A stretch of DNA of 64,000 nucleotides from Dendrobium chrysotoxum (GCA_019925795.1 CM034310.1:14776764-14840763), one strand, 5' to 3'. Positions 33,881 to 45,568 are shown, numbered from the stretch's first letter. The notes: a model not told the origin generated them from the sequence alone. Program-made: numbers and translations.

Positions 33881-35088
33881 TTAGGATTTATTATGAGTTC
33901 ATTAATTACTTTCCACTAATTGGTTTAGTTAATTTGATTTTTAATAGTTCTCTTTATTTATTATTTGCAGTAAATAAACTTCAAGCAAGGGTGTAAATAT
34001 AGGTTTACACAAACAAAATTGAATATATCACCTACAGAGAGATGTATAAGACAAAACTAATATAAAGATCAACATAACATACTAGAGCTTGTGTTTTATT
34101 CTATTTTTCATATTTTTCTTTAACTTGTTTATGAAAATCACAATTGAAAGCTCAAAATCATTGATGAAGTAATTTTAATGATTACTTAAGCATTTTAAAA
34201 CCCAAAGAAAACATCCTAATAAAGCCCACTTCGTATGAGAAAACATCGATATATATAGCACTATTGACCTCATTTTTGTATGTCGTTAATCATCTAAATA
34301 AAAATCCCATCTCTATTCTTAAATCATTGAAAAATACTTTAAACCCAAAATCAAACTATGTACTATGCATTGGCATAATATCTTAATCATTGACACTAAA
34401 ACCATCACTTGATAGTCACCCTTGACTGTCTTTTGATCACTTGATCAATCACTAGACAATCACCAAATGATTGTCTGTGAAATGATCATTACCAAATCAA
34501 ATCTTTTCTCAATCATTGACATTCAATGATCATATTCAAATCAAACCAAAATCAATAATTGTTAGTGATTTGAGCATTTTAAAACCTAAACTCCTCAATC
34601 ATTAATTAAATTAAATCTAAATCAAACTCATTGATCAAATCATGTGCAAATCCCCAAACTCCAAAATTTAGTGTCATGAACTAAACCTAAAAACCCTTTG
34701 GTCCATAACCTATTTTTGGAGAAGTTTTTATTGCCCTAAAACCTGACCAAATGACCATGGATTCATGATTTAGCACTTGCATATTAATTAGGCATATCTC
34801 TATGATCAACCATATTAGTTTGAAGCATTTTAAAATCCCTAAACCCTAAAACTCAAAGCATTTTCATAAGCTGTAAAACTTTCAAATATTTATAATGTAT
34901 GCCACTAAATATGACATCTTAAGAGTTTGACCTTGGAAACCTCTCCAAACTCATTGATCATGATCATCCTTACTAGCATGATGCATTAAACCACCATTGA
35001 ACCTTGATTGGCCATGATTGACCATGGTTAACCACAAAACCCTAAAAACCTAAATCTTAAAAACTAAATATTTTGTAAACCTGAACAT
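33881..35088 (+). repeat. Old gypsy-type LTR block, homologous to 58.93-59.33 kb
   Basis: The part from about 34690 to 34950 aligns by eye with 59080-59330, including TTAGGCAT.TC, CCAAATGACC and CTTTCAAATATTTAT. No gene is visible. A SIRE-like LTR has inserted at 35089. Confidence 0.5.
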
Positions 35089-36728
35089 TGAAAGTTCGAT
35101 AGGGATGTTAAGCCCTTGTGAACTAGTCCCGAGGCTAACCAAAAGGGGGGGGGGGGGGGGGGGTGAATTGGTAGTTTTAAAAATTTGAGAGCAAAATAAT
35201 GATTTAGAAAATCTTTTTGAATGTTTTAAAATTTTTACAGTTATGCGTTGCTGTGAAGTTGTTTAACAATAATAGAATAATACTCACAATCACATAATCA
35301 TCAACAGGAAAATAAATGCGAAAAATAATTGGAAAGAACACACCAGATTTTATAGTGGTTCGGTTAACTTGACCTACGTCCACTCCCCGGAGCCTCCCAT
35401 CCTGGTATTACACTAACACTAAGTAACTCTCCTTCTGCTTCCACAGCAAGGCGGAGAAGCCTATACAAAAACTCCTTTCCACCAACCCGGTGAGGCAAAG
35501 AACCTGAACTCATTTCGCTTCCTTCTGAAATAGGCAGAGAACCTAGACTCGTTTCGCTTCCTCATGAAGCAGGCAGAGAACCTGGACTCCTTTTGCTTCC
35601 TTCTGAAGTAGGCAGAGAACCCAGATCATCTTGCGATGATCCTCCCATAGAGACACCGATAAGATAAGAGACGACGAATGGAGAAGATGACTCAGATCCT
35701 TACTTGGAGCAACCTTTATGAATCCCTCATAAACTCCCCCTCACAAGATCCTCTCTCTCTCTCTCCTAAGCTCTCTCTCTCTCACTCTCAAGGTTTTCTC
35801 TGGAAAGAAAAGTGGCAAAAGATTTTTCTTGCTGGAAGAAAAAGATCTTTTATAGGAGGGCTTAAAAATTACCTTAAATCTCAACTAGTCGACAAATATC
35901 ATCCAGGACGATCAAAGGATCATCCTATACGATTAGTGTAAAATCTCATTTTTCAGCCTGGACGATCTGGTTTCTCTGGAAAATTAGAAGAGAAAGTTGT
36001 TCAGATCGTCCAGCATGATTCTACGATCGTCTGGGATGATTAGTGTAAATTAGGAATTTTGTCCAGAGAATAGTTCTATTCATCCAGGGCAACTTATGCT
36101 AGACAATCTCATAATAACTTGATCGTCCAGGATGATATTTATATCGTCCTGTATGATTAGTTCAAAACAGCCAAAATCATCCTGAGCATAGTTCTGATCG
36201 GCCTGCACAAAATACGTTATACAATTTAAAATGACTTGATTGTCTGGGATGATATTTATATCGTCCCCATATGATTAGTTTAAAATTGAGCATATCGTCT
36301 AGAGGATAGTTCGATTCGGTCAGCGAAAATGCTCTGGACGGTCAGGATTTTGCATATATCATCCCGAACGATATTGCGATCATCCGGGATGATATGATCA
36401 TATCAATCAGATATTAATTACTTTCCTTAATTACCATACTAATTTAGGCATGATTGTAAAGGATTGTCCAAGACAATACACGTATCATCTGGGATGATCA
36501 AACCAAGTCTCTATAAATAAAAACTTGCCTAACTAAATCTGGCGGCTGAGAATTTTTGATTTGAGCCTATCATCCTATACGATCTGAGGATCATCCAGGA
36601 CAATCTGCTTAATCAGATCGACTTAACTTAGTCTCCCTAATTAGGGTTTCTATTTTGACTAGATCGTTCAGGATGATGTGAAGATTGTCTAAGATGATTT
36701 GAACAAAAAATGAATTTAAACTCTAATT
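35089..36728 (-). mobile_element. SIRE-like LTR (family A) on the minus strand, left part
   Basis: The reverse complement matches the solo LTR at 59338-61022. The left edge is TGAAAGTTCGATAGGGATG at 35089, the mirror of the solo LTR 3' end. The copy holds a G19 run at 35145-35163, where the solo LTR has only C7, and three copies of the 41-bp leader repeat (about 35490-35630). It also has a decayed palindrome array (35898-36700) in which CG has often become CA or TG. The copia element at 36729 interrupts it, and it resumes at 47057. Confidence 0.85.
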
Positions 36729-38467
36729 TTTTGAAATCAAGATCCCGAGCACTTAATTTTGATGGTGATAATTAATACTTACTAAATTTATATAGACTTC
36801 TTTTAAGAGTACAAATGTTTATCTTTGTCTATGAGCACTAACATTTCAGGTCAGATACACACAGCTCAAGATTGCTGGAGACTCAAACTGGGTAGAATAG
36901 GATATTGAAAAACTTGTAATTTTTATTTTCTTGAGTCTGCCACAAAAGCATGTATGTAAAAGGAGCAACCATACACACACACAGAGGGAGATTTATTTTC
37001 ATGTAAAATTTTTTTTTTACAAACTTATCGTACTGCACGATGGATCATTAATACTCAGGCTAACAGTTATTTCCAAACAATTAGATTTGTAACCTAATAG
37101 TACTGTACAATTTTATAATTTTGAAAAACCCTAGCCGCCAGAATAAGTTTGGTAAGTTTATAATTTTGATTTTCTAAACTACTCATACTGTATGATCCAG
37201 ATCGTACTGTACGATTATTTGAATACTTATCAAAATTATCTCCCGTAATCAGGAAATAAAATATTAGTTTCTTAATTAAATTAGATTGTACTGTATGATA
37301 TTATATCGTACCATACGATGGTCAGAGACAATTTTATTCGTCCTTTGATCGTACCAGATGAAACCAAGGTTTTTTGTTCTATTCATCCTGGATGATTTTC
37401 ATATCGTACTGGACGATATCCTAAAAATGAACGAATTGTACTGTACGAATAGTGCAGTGCTGGATGATGGTCAGAGACGAAGTTGCTCGTCCCAGAGATC
37501 GTCCTGTATAAATAGTTGAAAATAACATGATCGTCCTGTATGATATGTATAGAATTTGAAAACTGTTCGTCTGTGCTCGTACTGGATGATGCAGTATTTG
37601 AACTGATCGTTCTGTACGATTTTATATCGTATTGTACGAACAGAGATGAAAAAGTTGAATTTTTTAGGGTTTCTGAAGCCTGATTTAAAAAGAACTTTTA
37701 ATTTTTCAATAGAGAGTTGTTGATCTGTCTTCTTTCTATGAGAGGCATTGAGAGAGGAAGGGTCTCTTGAGAGAGAAGTTTTCTTTGGGGAGATCTAGGG
37801 CTTGTGAGAGAAAGGTGAAGGTGAGCTTGAGCGTGAGGGAGAAGGAGTGTGAGGGGATCACACGGTGGCTCCAAGCTAGCTGCATGCTTTGCTCCTCTTA
37901 TAGCTTTGGGGAGTCTTGGGAAAGTTCTCTAGAGAAGAGAGGCTTCAAGATCAACATCATCAAGGTACTCTGCCGTCTCCAGGAGGGAGAAAAAGGAGAA
38001 AGTCCGCTGCTGTTACCAGGAGGGTGACATAGCGCTTGGTACTCCACCACACCGGGGAAGGTGAAAGTGAGTCTTGTAAAGGCTTCTCCGCCTTGCTGTG
38101 GGAGCAAAAGGAGAGTCAACTTTTAGTAGTGCAAATCGTGGAGTAGAGGACTCCGGGGAGTGGACGTAGGTCAAGTGACCGAACCACTATAAAAATCTAT
38201 GATGTGCTTTTTCCTTTTTACCGCTCTTTACTTTTCACGTATTTTATTTACAGTATTAATTGCTTGGTGAAAAATTTTGATTTTGATATTGTATTGCGAA
38301 ATTCGTAAATTATGTCACCAATATCACTGTTGTGAACGAACTACTAGCTTCTGCATTCAAATTGTTAAATTACTATTTTAAAAATACAAAAAAAATTAGA
38401 ACTCCTGTTTAGGTTTAAATTTTTAAAGTACCAATTCACCCCCCTCTTGGCGCATCTCGTACTTTCA
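36729..38467 (+). repeat. 5' LTR of the copia element
   Basis: The 1739-bp LTR ends in CTTTCA. It carries a palindrome array (37027-37640), then TTTAAAAAG at 37684, a GA-rich leader and the CCACTATAAAAATC site near 38185. It also has the C-rich CACCCCCCTCTTGG end typical of SIRE LTRs. It is about 250 bp longer than the 3' LTR because the 3' copy lacks roughly 37110-37430. Confidence 0.9.
37027..37640. repeat. Paired 15-bp palindrome array in 5' LTR
   Basis: Copies of ATCGTACTGTACGAT and close variants occur in pairs. Starts are 37182/37201, 37285/37305, 37382/37403 and 37606/37626, i.e. 19-21 bp apart. A single copy sits at 37027. The arms are 7 bp with one central base. Confidence 0.9.
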
Positions 38468-38469
38468 AG

Positions 38470-38482
38470 TAGTATCAGAGCG
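38470..38482 (+). other. Primer binding site of the copia element
   Basis: TAGTATCAGAGCG lies just after the LTR end at 38467. It differs at one position from the initiator-Met tRNA site TGGTATCAGAGC. Confidence 0.85.
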
Positions 38483-38526
38483 GGGTTTCAAATTAGTGTT
38501 TTAGAAAACCTAGAAACCTAAGATTC

Positions 38527-40323
38527 ATGGCTCAATTTGGTAACCGTAACACTGCGGAGGGTTATTCTATAACCCGTCCACCTCTATTTGATAATATACC
38601 ATTTGATTTTTAGAAAATATGCATGTCTACATTTTTACAGTCTCTAGACTATCGCATGTGGATGTTGGTTCAAGAAGGTTATTTTGCAGTGTTTTGTATG
38701 TTGAATGGAGTTAAAATTGAATTATCTTTTAATGAATGGAGCAATGAGGATAGAGAATTTGCACAGTTAAACGCTAAATGCTTAAATTATTTCTTTTGCG
38801 CATTAAAATCAGAAGATTATATGCGAGTGTCTACCTGTACTACTAGTAAGCAAATTTGGGACAAAATGTGTATCACATACGAAGGAACTAGTGAGGTCAA
38901 ACAATCTTGGCTGAACATACTGCTACATGATTACGAACTATTCCGCATGAAACCTAGTGAAACTATCTCTGAAATGTACACTAGATTCACCCAGATAGTG
39001 ACATCTTTGCGTGCTTTAGGGAGAGAGTTGTCTAACTCGGAGAAAGTGAACAAAATATTGCGATGTTTACCTAGTTCGTATGATGCAAAAATTACTGCAA
39101 TAATTGAGTCAAAAGACCTAAATGTTTATTCAATTGATAACTTACTTGGGTCACTCATTGCCTACGAGCAAGGAGTGAGTCAACAATAAAGTGATGCAGG
39201 TGAAAAGAAGAAGTAGCGAACGGTGGCCTTAAAAGTGAACAATTCTGAAAGTGACAGCTCTGCAGCGGAGGAAGATGACGACATAGCCTTGATGACTCAT
39301 CTGTTCAAGAATTTTCTGAAACGAAAGCAACGCCGTCATCAAAGCAATTAGAATAAAGGTAAAAGCTCAAAGAATACTAAAGTTGCATCTGACACAATTT
39401 GCTTTGAGTTCAAGAAACCCTGTCATCTCCGAGCTGGTTGCCCCAATGTTAAGACTCATCAATCCAAAGAAAAGGGCGAGTAAAGGTCAAAGTTCAGGAA
39501 GGGAAAGTCTAAGACACAAAAAGCATTTTGGCCGACTCTGCCTCAGAATCATCAGAAGAAGAAGCAGAGAAGGAGGTAACAAATTTATTTCTGATGGCTA
39601 ATGATAATCTTGATCAATCAGATCAAGATGAGGTATGTCAACTTTCTTATGATGAGCTATTGGTTATTTCTAAAAAAATTCATGACTCGTATATAAAGTT
39701 AAAGAAAAAGCATGTTAGTCATAACACTAAGTTTAGTACTTTACAAGAGGAGCATGCTATTGTAGTTAAAGATTTTTTTGACTTGGATAGAGATCATATG
39801 TCCCTACTTGATGAATATGATGCATTAAATAAGAAGCATATTGAGTTAAGCACTGCACACAATACCTTGAAATCATCCCATGTTAAATTAGAGAATGCAT
39901 TTAAGGAACTAGAAGAACTAGTAGATGAACTAGATAGAAGTGAGCATATATTGAGATTTGAATTTGCAAGCCTTAACCAAGAGAATAAATTCCTAAATGA
40001 AAAACTTCATGCATTTGAAAATAATAAAACATCTCCCACATTTGCTGAGTTTTTTCAGCCTCCACCATGTGAACCATCTCATTCAAAACCAGCACAACAT
40101 GCATCATCCAAACCCAGAAATAGGCACTACCACCCCCCGTAGATTAGTGAACCCATTTCCCGGTGTTAGGTGTTATTCTTGTGGCATGCTAGGTCACATA
40201 GCCCGCACGTGCACAATTCACCATAGGATATATCTAGTGTGGAGACCTAAGCTGCATTCATCACAGCATAACATGCATACATTTCATCCATACAAGCATA
40301 AGGTGGAACCCAAACTCACTTGA
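38527..40323 (+). pseudogene. Copia gag, broken
   Basis: The ATG at 38527 begins a frame whose first residues match SIRE-type gag (PPLFD..P followed by F). An in-frame TAG at 38611 replaces a conserved Trp. The rest of the gag-polypeptide (UBN2-type) domain is open from 38614 to 39186, including IWDKMCITYEGTSEVKQS and MYTRFTQIVTSL. Later parts hold a damaged zinc knuckle (C-x2-F) near 39400. A coiled-coil-like charged region spans 39528-40010, and an intact CCHC knuckle (CYSCGMLGHIARTC) lies near 40171-40212. Several further stops occur (39187, 39215, 40321). Confidence 0.9.
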
Positions 40324-40339
40324 GTTCCCAAAACTAACC

Positions 40340-43300
40340 TGTGACTGAAATTATAGGGATGCTCTCACAAAAGACCTAGTGAAAGCTTGTGGTACCAGGA
40401 AGTGGCTGCTCGAGACACATGACTGTAGACATGAAGCAGTTCGTGATACTGGAGGCCAGGTCAGGAGGTAAGGTAACTTTGGGAGATAATACAACCAGAA
40501 AAGTGGTGGGCTCAGGTATCATTGGAAACTCAAAGAATTTTGTAATTGGAAATGTACTTTTAGTTGATGGTTTAAAGCATAACCTTTTAAGTATTAGTCA
40601 ACTATGTGACAAGGGCTTTGACATAAAGTTTCTGTCTAACAAATGTATGATTAGCTTAAATGGTACACTTGTGTTAGAAGAAAAATGCATAAATAATGTC
40701 TATATGTTATATTTAAACTGCATTGAAAACTCAAACTCTTTGTGTCTGAAAATAATAACTGATGACTCTTGGCTATGGCATAGGAGACTATGCCATGCTA
40801 GCATGAAAACACTTAGGAACATCACTCAAAAAGACCTAGTTAGAGGCATACCTAAGTTAGACTTTACTAAGGACCATCTATGTGATGCCTGCCAACTAGG
40901 AAAATAAGTGAAATCATCATTTCATTCAATTAAGGATATCAGCACCACTAGGCCACTAGAAATTCTACACATGGACCTATTTGGACATGTTAGTACCGCT
41001 AGCCTAGGAGGGAAATCTTATGGATTTGTTATAGTGGATGACTACTCTAGGTTTACTTGGGTAAAATTCTTAGCACGTAAAAGTGAGTCATTTGAAGAGT
41101 TTAGAACTTTCTCTACTTGGATTCAAAGAAAAGTAGGATGTGAAATTACGACAATTCATAGTGATCACGGTGGAGAATTTGAGAATGATAAGTTTGAATT
41201 ATTCTGTCAAGAGATAGGAATAGAATATAATTTCTCTGCCCCTAGGACTCCTCAGTCAAATAGAATAGCAGAAAGAAAGAATAGAACTTTAGTTGAAGCT
41301 ACTAGGGCAATGTTAGCTGAATACACTCTTCCTAGATATTTTTGGGCAGAAGCAGTGAATACTGCTTGCTATGTTCTAAATAGGGTAAATATTAGATCCA
41401 AACTTAATAAGACACCCTATGAGTTGGTTAAGGGTAGGACACTCAATCTTTCCCACTTACATATTTTTGGTTGAAAATGTTTCATCTTAATCAATGTCAT
41501 GTCGCCCTTAGGAAAGTTCGATCATAAATATGATGAGGGGTTTTCTTAGGCTACTCATCTGTAGGTAAAGCCTATAGAATCTTTAATAAGAGGACCCTGG
41601 TAGTAGAAGAGTCTACCCATGTGGTATTTGATGAATCCAATAAGATCTCTAAATCTAATCATGAAGAAGAAGAAGTTGAGATTATTCAGGGAGTAGAAAC
41701 TATTGCCATAGAGACTAGGGCAGAACCTCAGGAGCAACTGCCTAGAGATTGGAAATATTCTTCTAGTCATCCTAAAGAACTGATCTTAGGAGACCCATCA
41801 TAAGGTGTAAAAACTAGGGATGGACTTAGGAAAGAGGTTAGTCATTCTGCATTTATATCTATGATTGGACCCACAAATATAGATCAAGCCTTAGGAGATG
41901 AATTCTGGATCCTAGCAATGCAAGAAGAGTTGAACCAATTCGTTAGAAATGATGTATGGGAGCTAGTCAAGAGACCTAAAGAATAAAGTGTGGTTGGAAC
42001 TAAGTGGGTCTTTAAAAATAAGATGAATGACTCTGGCATAGTAGTGAGAAATAAGGCTAGATTAGTATCAAAGGGGTACAACCAAATTGAGGGAATAGAT
42101 TTTGAGGAAACCTTTGCACCTATGGCCATACTAGAAGCCATTAGAGTACTCTTAGCCTTTGCTTGCTTCAAGGGTTTCAAATTATATCAAATGGATGTTA
42201 AGAGTGCTTTCTAAATAGGGTAATCAAAGAGGATGTCTATGTTGAACAACCCCTAGGATTTGAAAACTCACAATTTCCAAATCATGTGTTTAAGTTGAAA
42301 AAGGTACTATATGGACTAAAGCAAGCACCAAGAGCCTAGTATGAAAGACTTAGTACATTCCTACTAGATAGAGACTTTGTTAAGGGTAGTGTGGACACCA
42401 CCTTATTCTTGAAAAAGGTAGGAGATGAGATAGTCATTGTTCATATTTATGTAGATGACATCTTGTTCGGATCTTCAGAGAAAAGCTTATGTGAAGAATT
42501 TTCAAAAACAATGAGTGATGTGTTTGAAATGAGTATGATGGGAGAACTTAATTACTTCCTTGGGGTTTAGTGTGAGACAGATGGAAGGTGGAACATTCCT
42601 TAGCCAATCTAAGTGCATCAAAGATATTCTTAAAAAGTATGAAATGAAAAATGCTAAGGCCATGAATACTCCCATGAGCTCTAACATTCAATTATATAAA
42701 GATTCAAATGGGAAGTCAGTAGACCAGAAGAAGTATAGGGAAATAATTAGATCACTTCTCTACCTAACTGCTAGTAGATCGGATATAATATTTAGTGTTT
42801 GTCTCTGTGCTCTTTTTCAAGCGGATCCAAAAGAATCTCACATGACTGCTGTTAAAAGAATTGTTAGATATCTACTAGGCACCCTAAACTTAGGAATTTT
42901 GTATCCTAGACACAGTACTACGTTTGAGATCTTAGGGTACTCAGATTCAGATTTTGCAGGATGTAGGGTAGATAGAAAAAGCACCTATGGTACCTGTCAA
43001 TTCATTGGACAATCATTAGTTTCTTGGTCGAGTAGAAAATAGAATTCGGTAGCCCTCTCAATAGCTGAGCAAGAATACATAGCGGTAGGAAGCTGTGTTG
43101 CACAAGTCCTTTGGTTAAAACAACAGATTTTAGATCTTGGACTACCTGTAGGAACCATCCCAATAATGTGTGATAACACTAATGTAATTTGCATATCTAA
43201 AAATCCAATCCAGCACTCACGAACAAAGCATATAAACATTAGACATCACTTCATAAGAGATCATGTAGCCAAAGGAGATATTGAACTGCATCACATTGTG

Positions 43301-43399
43301 ATTGAAGATCAATTGGCTGACATTTTTATAAAATTGTTAGCTTATTACACCTTTAGTACCCTGAGAATAAAATTAGGTGTCATTGACATTCAAGCTTAA
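40340..43399 (+). pseudogene. Copia pol (PR-IN-RT-RNase H), broken
   Basis: Domains are in copia order. The protease motif around 40395-40425 has a one-base deletion in the catalytic Asp codon before SGCSRHM. Integrase has the zinc-binding H-H-C-C part (40770-40900). Its D-D-E core carries HMDLFG, TIHSDHGGEF and the ERKNRTL glutamate, all present. Reverse transcriptase has YVDD at 42448-42459, and RNase H starts near 42930. Damage includes stops at 40905, 41472, 41801, 41984, 42337 and 43040, and frameshifts near 41537, 42213 and 42567. The reading ends with TAA at 43397. Confidence 0.93.
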
Positions 43400-43543
43400 A
43401 ACCAAAAAAAATAAAAATAAATAAATAAATATAAAACAAAAAAAATGTGTTTGTGTGTTTAGTTTTTTAATTTTAAAAAAAGAGACTTTCCTGATCCTCT
43501 CACATTCACCTTGCTGAAGCCTAAACCTTGAATTTCTCTGCAC

Positions 43544-44002
43544 ATTGTACTATACGATACACATATCGTCCTATACGATTATCTCAAACATACTCAAATT
43601 TGAGCCTTCCACTCCATCAATGGTTCAGATCTATCTTGTCTTATACATATCATACTGTATGAATAACCACTCGCACTGTACGATACACATTATTGGGCAT
43701 CATACTGTATGAACCTCACATCGTACGGTACGATACACGTGTCAATATGGATTGGGATGAATTTAAACTCGGCCGGTATGAAATTAATTATCGTTCATAC
43801 TGTATGAACACCTATTCGTATGGTACGATCAATTTCGTCAAAAGTCATTCAGACGACTTCTCGGGACGAACGCCTCTCACTCACATTCGTCTAGTACGAT
43901 TCTGATCGTACTGTATGATTTGACTCACTTTTTTTGAAAAGACATCTAGACGAAATAATTACACATATCGTACTGTATGATTCTTACTTATACTGTACGA
44001 TA
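43544..44002. repeat. Paired palindrome array between pol and the extra ORF
   Basis: Six pairs of 15-bp palindromes occupy the non-coding spacer. Starts are 43544/43567, 43649/43670, 43699/43720, 43794/43815, 43886/43905 and 43967/43988, so spacing is 19-23 bp and mostly 21. Arms are of the ATCGTAC/GTACGAT or TTCATAC/GTATGAA type. The array ends just upstream of a TATA-like TATAAAT (44015-44021). Confidence 0.9.
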
Positions 44003-45095
44003 CTTTACAAATTCTATAAATTGGAGGCATTCTCTAGTTTTGCTCACTCAATCCTCCTCAAATTCATCAATCTCGTCATCTATGTCCTCATCAATGTCTG
44101 GTGGAAGCAAGCGTAGCCGAATGATCATAGGGAGCTCTTCCTCCTCTCGGCGGTTCGACGACTGCTTTCTCTCTGCTGCCGACGAGAAAGCATATAATAA
44201 ATTCAAAGAAGCCAAAATCACCCCGTCTCGCATGTTAAATCAGACAGCTCTGAACTTCGAGGTGATGAATCTTTTTGCCTCCACCACTCTTCAATTTCTG
44301 TTGACTCTCGCGTTTCCCTTCCACTCTGAACTTCTTTTCAAATTTCTTGCAAATCTGAAAATCGACCATGAGACCACCACCTTTACCTCATATGTATGCA
44401 AACAACATGTCGTTATCACTATAAATGACATAGCTGAACACATTGGCCTATCCACTGAAGGCCCTCATCCCCAATCTATGCTCATAAATGATTATGATTG
44501 GACCTCAGTTAACATGACACTTAGAGATGTCCCATCCAATCAACACCTGCCCCTTGTCCAAATCTTTAATCAAAATGCACGCGTTATCCAGCATGTTCTT
44601 CGCACATCTATAATACTCAAAGCTGGAGACCGCATACACATTACTCCACTGCTGTCTGTGGTCGCTTACCTAATAATGTCGGGTACCAAATTCAATGAAG
44701 CTAGGATGATTTTTGATTATATCCATACCCTGTCTACTTTCCGATATCCCAGTGCCCGAAGAAAACTAAATCTTACTTTAGGACATGTCGTAGGCTACAT
44801 CCTAGATGCTAAATATCAACTTCATTATCCTTTACCTCCAGATCATCTTCCTATTTTCTATTCAGATACCTCTTTTCGTATCTTATTCCATTGGGGGGAC
44901 ACTCACGCTGATCCTGATTTTGATGAAGAAGAGGATGCTACTCCTACCGACGCACCTCCACCGCCACCAATACACCCGCCTAGACCTGCCTATCCTACTT
45001 ACCCTCACAATGACATCATTCAACGCCTTGATCGGTTGGAAACTAGGCTGGATTCCACATTACTTAACAACATCAACAGCATGAAAGTGACATGA
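43977..45095 (+). CDS. Intact extra ORF downstream of copia pol (env-position protein)
   Basis: This is an uninterrupted frame of 372 codons in the place where SIRE/Maximus elements carry an additional ORF between pol and the 3' LTR. The first ATG (43977) lies inside a palindrome pair, so ATG 44082, after the TATA-like site, is the likelier start and gives about 337 residues. The N terminus is Ser-rich and basic (SGGSKRSRM). The middle is a helical domain with VCKQHVVITINDIAEHIGL and HITPLLSVVAYLIMSGTKFNEA. It recalls the plant transposon-protein domain found in many retroelement extra ORFs. The C terminus is acidic, then Pro-rich (APPPPPIHPPRP), then a coiled-coil-like RLDRLETRLDS. I see no convincing signal peptide or membrane anchor, so an envelope role is not supported. 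Confidence 0.75.
   Translation: MILTYTVRYFTNSINWRHSLVLLTQSSSNSSISSSMSSSMSGGSKRSRMIIGSSSSSRRFDDCFLSAADEKAYNKFKEAKITPSRMLNQTALNFEVMNLFASTTLQFLLTLAFPFHSELLFKFLANLKIDHETTTFTSYVCKQHVVITINDIAEHIGLSTEGPHPQSMLINDYDWTSVNMTLRDVPSNQHLPLVQIFNQNARVIQHVLRTSIILKAGDRIHITPLLSVVAYLIMSGTKFNEARMIFDYIHTLSTFRYPSARRKLNLTLGHVVGYILDAKYQLHYPLPPDHLPIFYSDTSFRILFHWGDTHADPDFDEEEDATPTDAPPPPPIHPPRPAYPTYPHNDIIQRLDRLETRLDSTLLNNINSMKVT
44015..44021 (+). promoter_or_regulatory. TATA-like site before the extra ORF
   Basis: TATAAAT lies 13 bp after the last palindrome and 61 bp before ATG 44082. By position it could serve an internal promoter for the extra ORF; this is inference from sequence only. Confidence 0.35.
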
Positions 45096-45554
45096 AATGG
45101 TTTGGGGAACACTTCAGCTCTATCGATCACCAGTTCACGTCCCTCCATCAGTACTTTCAAGTAGTTCCACGACCTCCACCACCACCTCCGGATCAGGATC
45201 CCGAATTTTAAATATTTTAGTTTGCTTGTGTTGTATTTTCTTTTATTAGTTACTTGTCTTTGTAGTTGCTTTTTTTTCTTGTTTGTACTTGTTGTTCTTC
45301 CCTTTTTGGTGATGTCAATAGGGGAAGACGTTTCTGTGTTGTTCCGTCCGTACTATGAATGATATCAATTCTTTATATGCTGTATGTTGCTCTTGTTATG
45401 GTTACTCTATTCTTGTTATGTTTACTCTGTTTGTTATTAAAATAAAAAAAATATTTGTTTTTCTCCTCCTATTTTAAAATAAATTATCCTTCTGAGGGGG
45501 AGCTAATAAAGACATAATAATTATAGCCATCAGAGAATATTATTTGACTCCATC
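45096..45554 (+). other. 3' untranslated part of the copia element
   Basis: A Pro-rich coding-like tail continues in another frame to about 45209 (PRPPPPPPDQDP type), hinting that the extra ORF once ran further and was shortened by a frameshift. Then T-rich non-coding sequence leads to the polypurine tract. Confidence 0.5.
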
Positions 45555-45568
45555 AAAAAGGGGGAGAT
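45555..45568 (+). other. Polypurine tract
   Basis: AAAAAGGGGGAGAT directly precedes the 3' LTR start at 45569, as required for plus-strand priming. Confidence 0.9.

Noticed and set aside
43977..45095. Envelope protein identity for the extra ORF
   Set aside because: The position fits the env-like ORF described for SIRE elements, but I see no signal peptide, transmembrane anchor or fusion-type segment.
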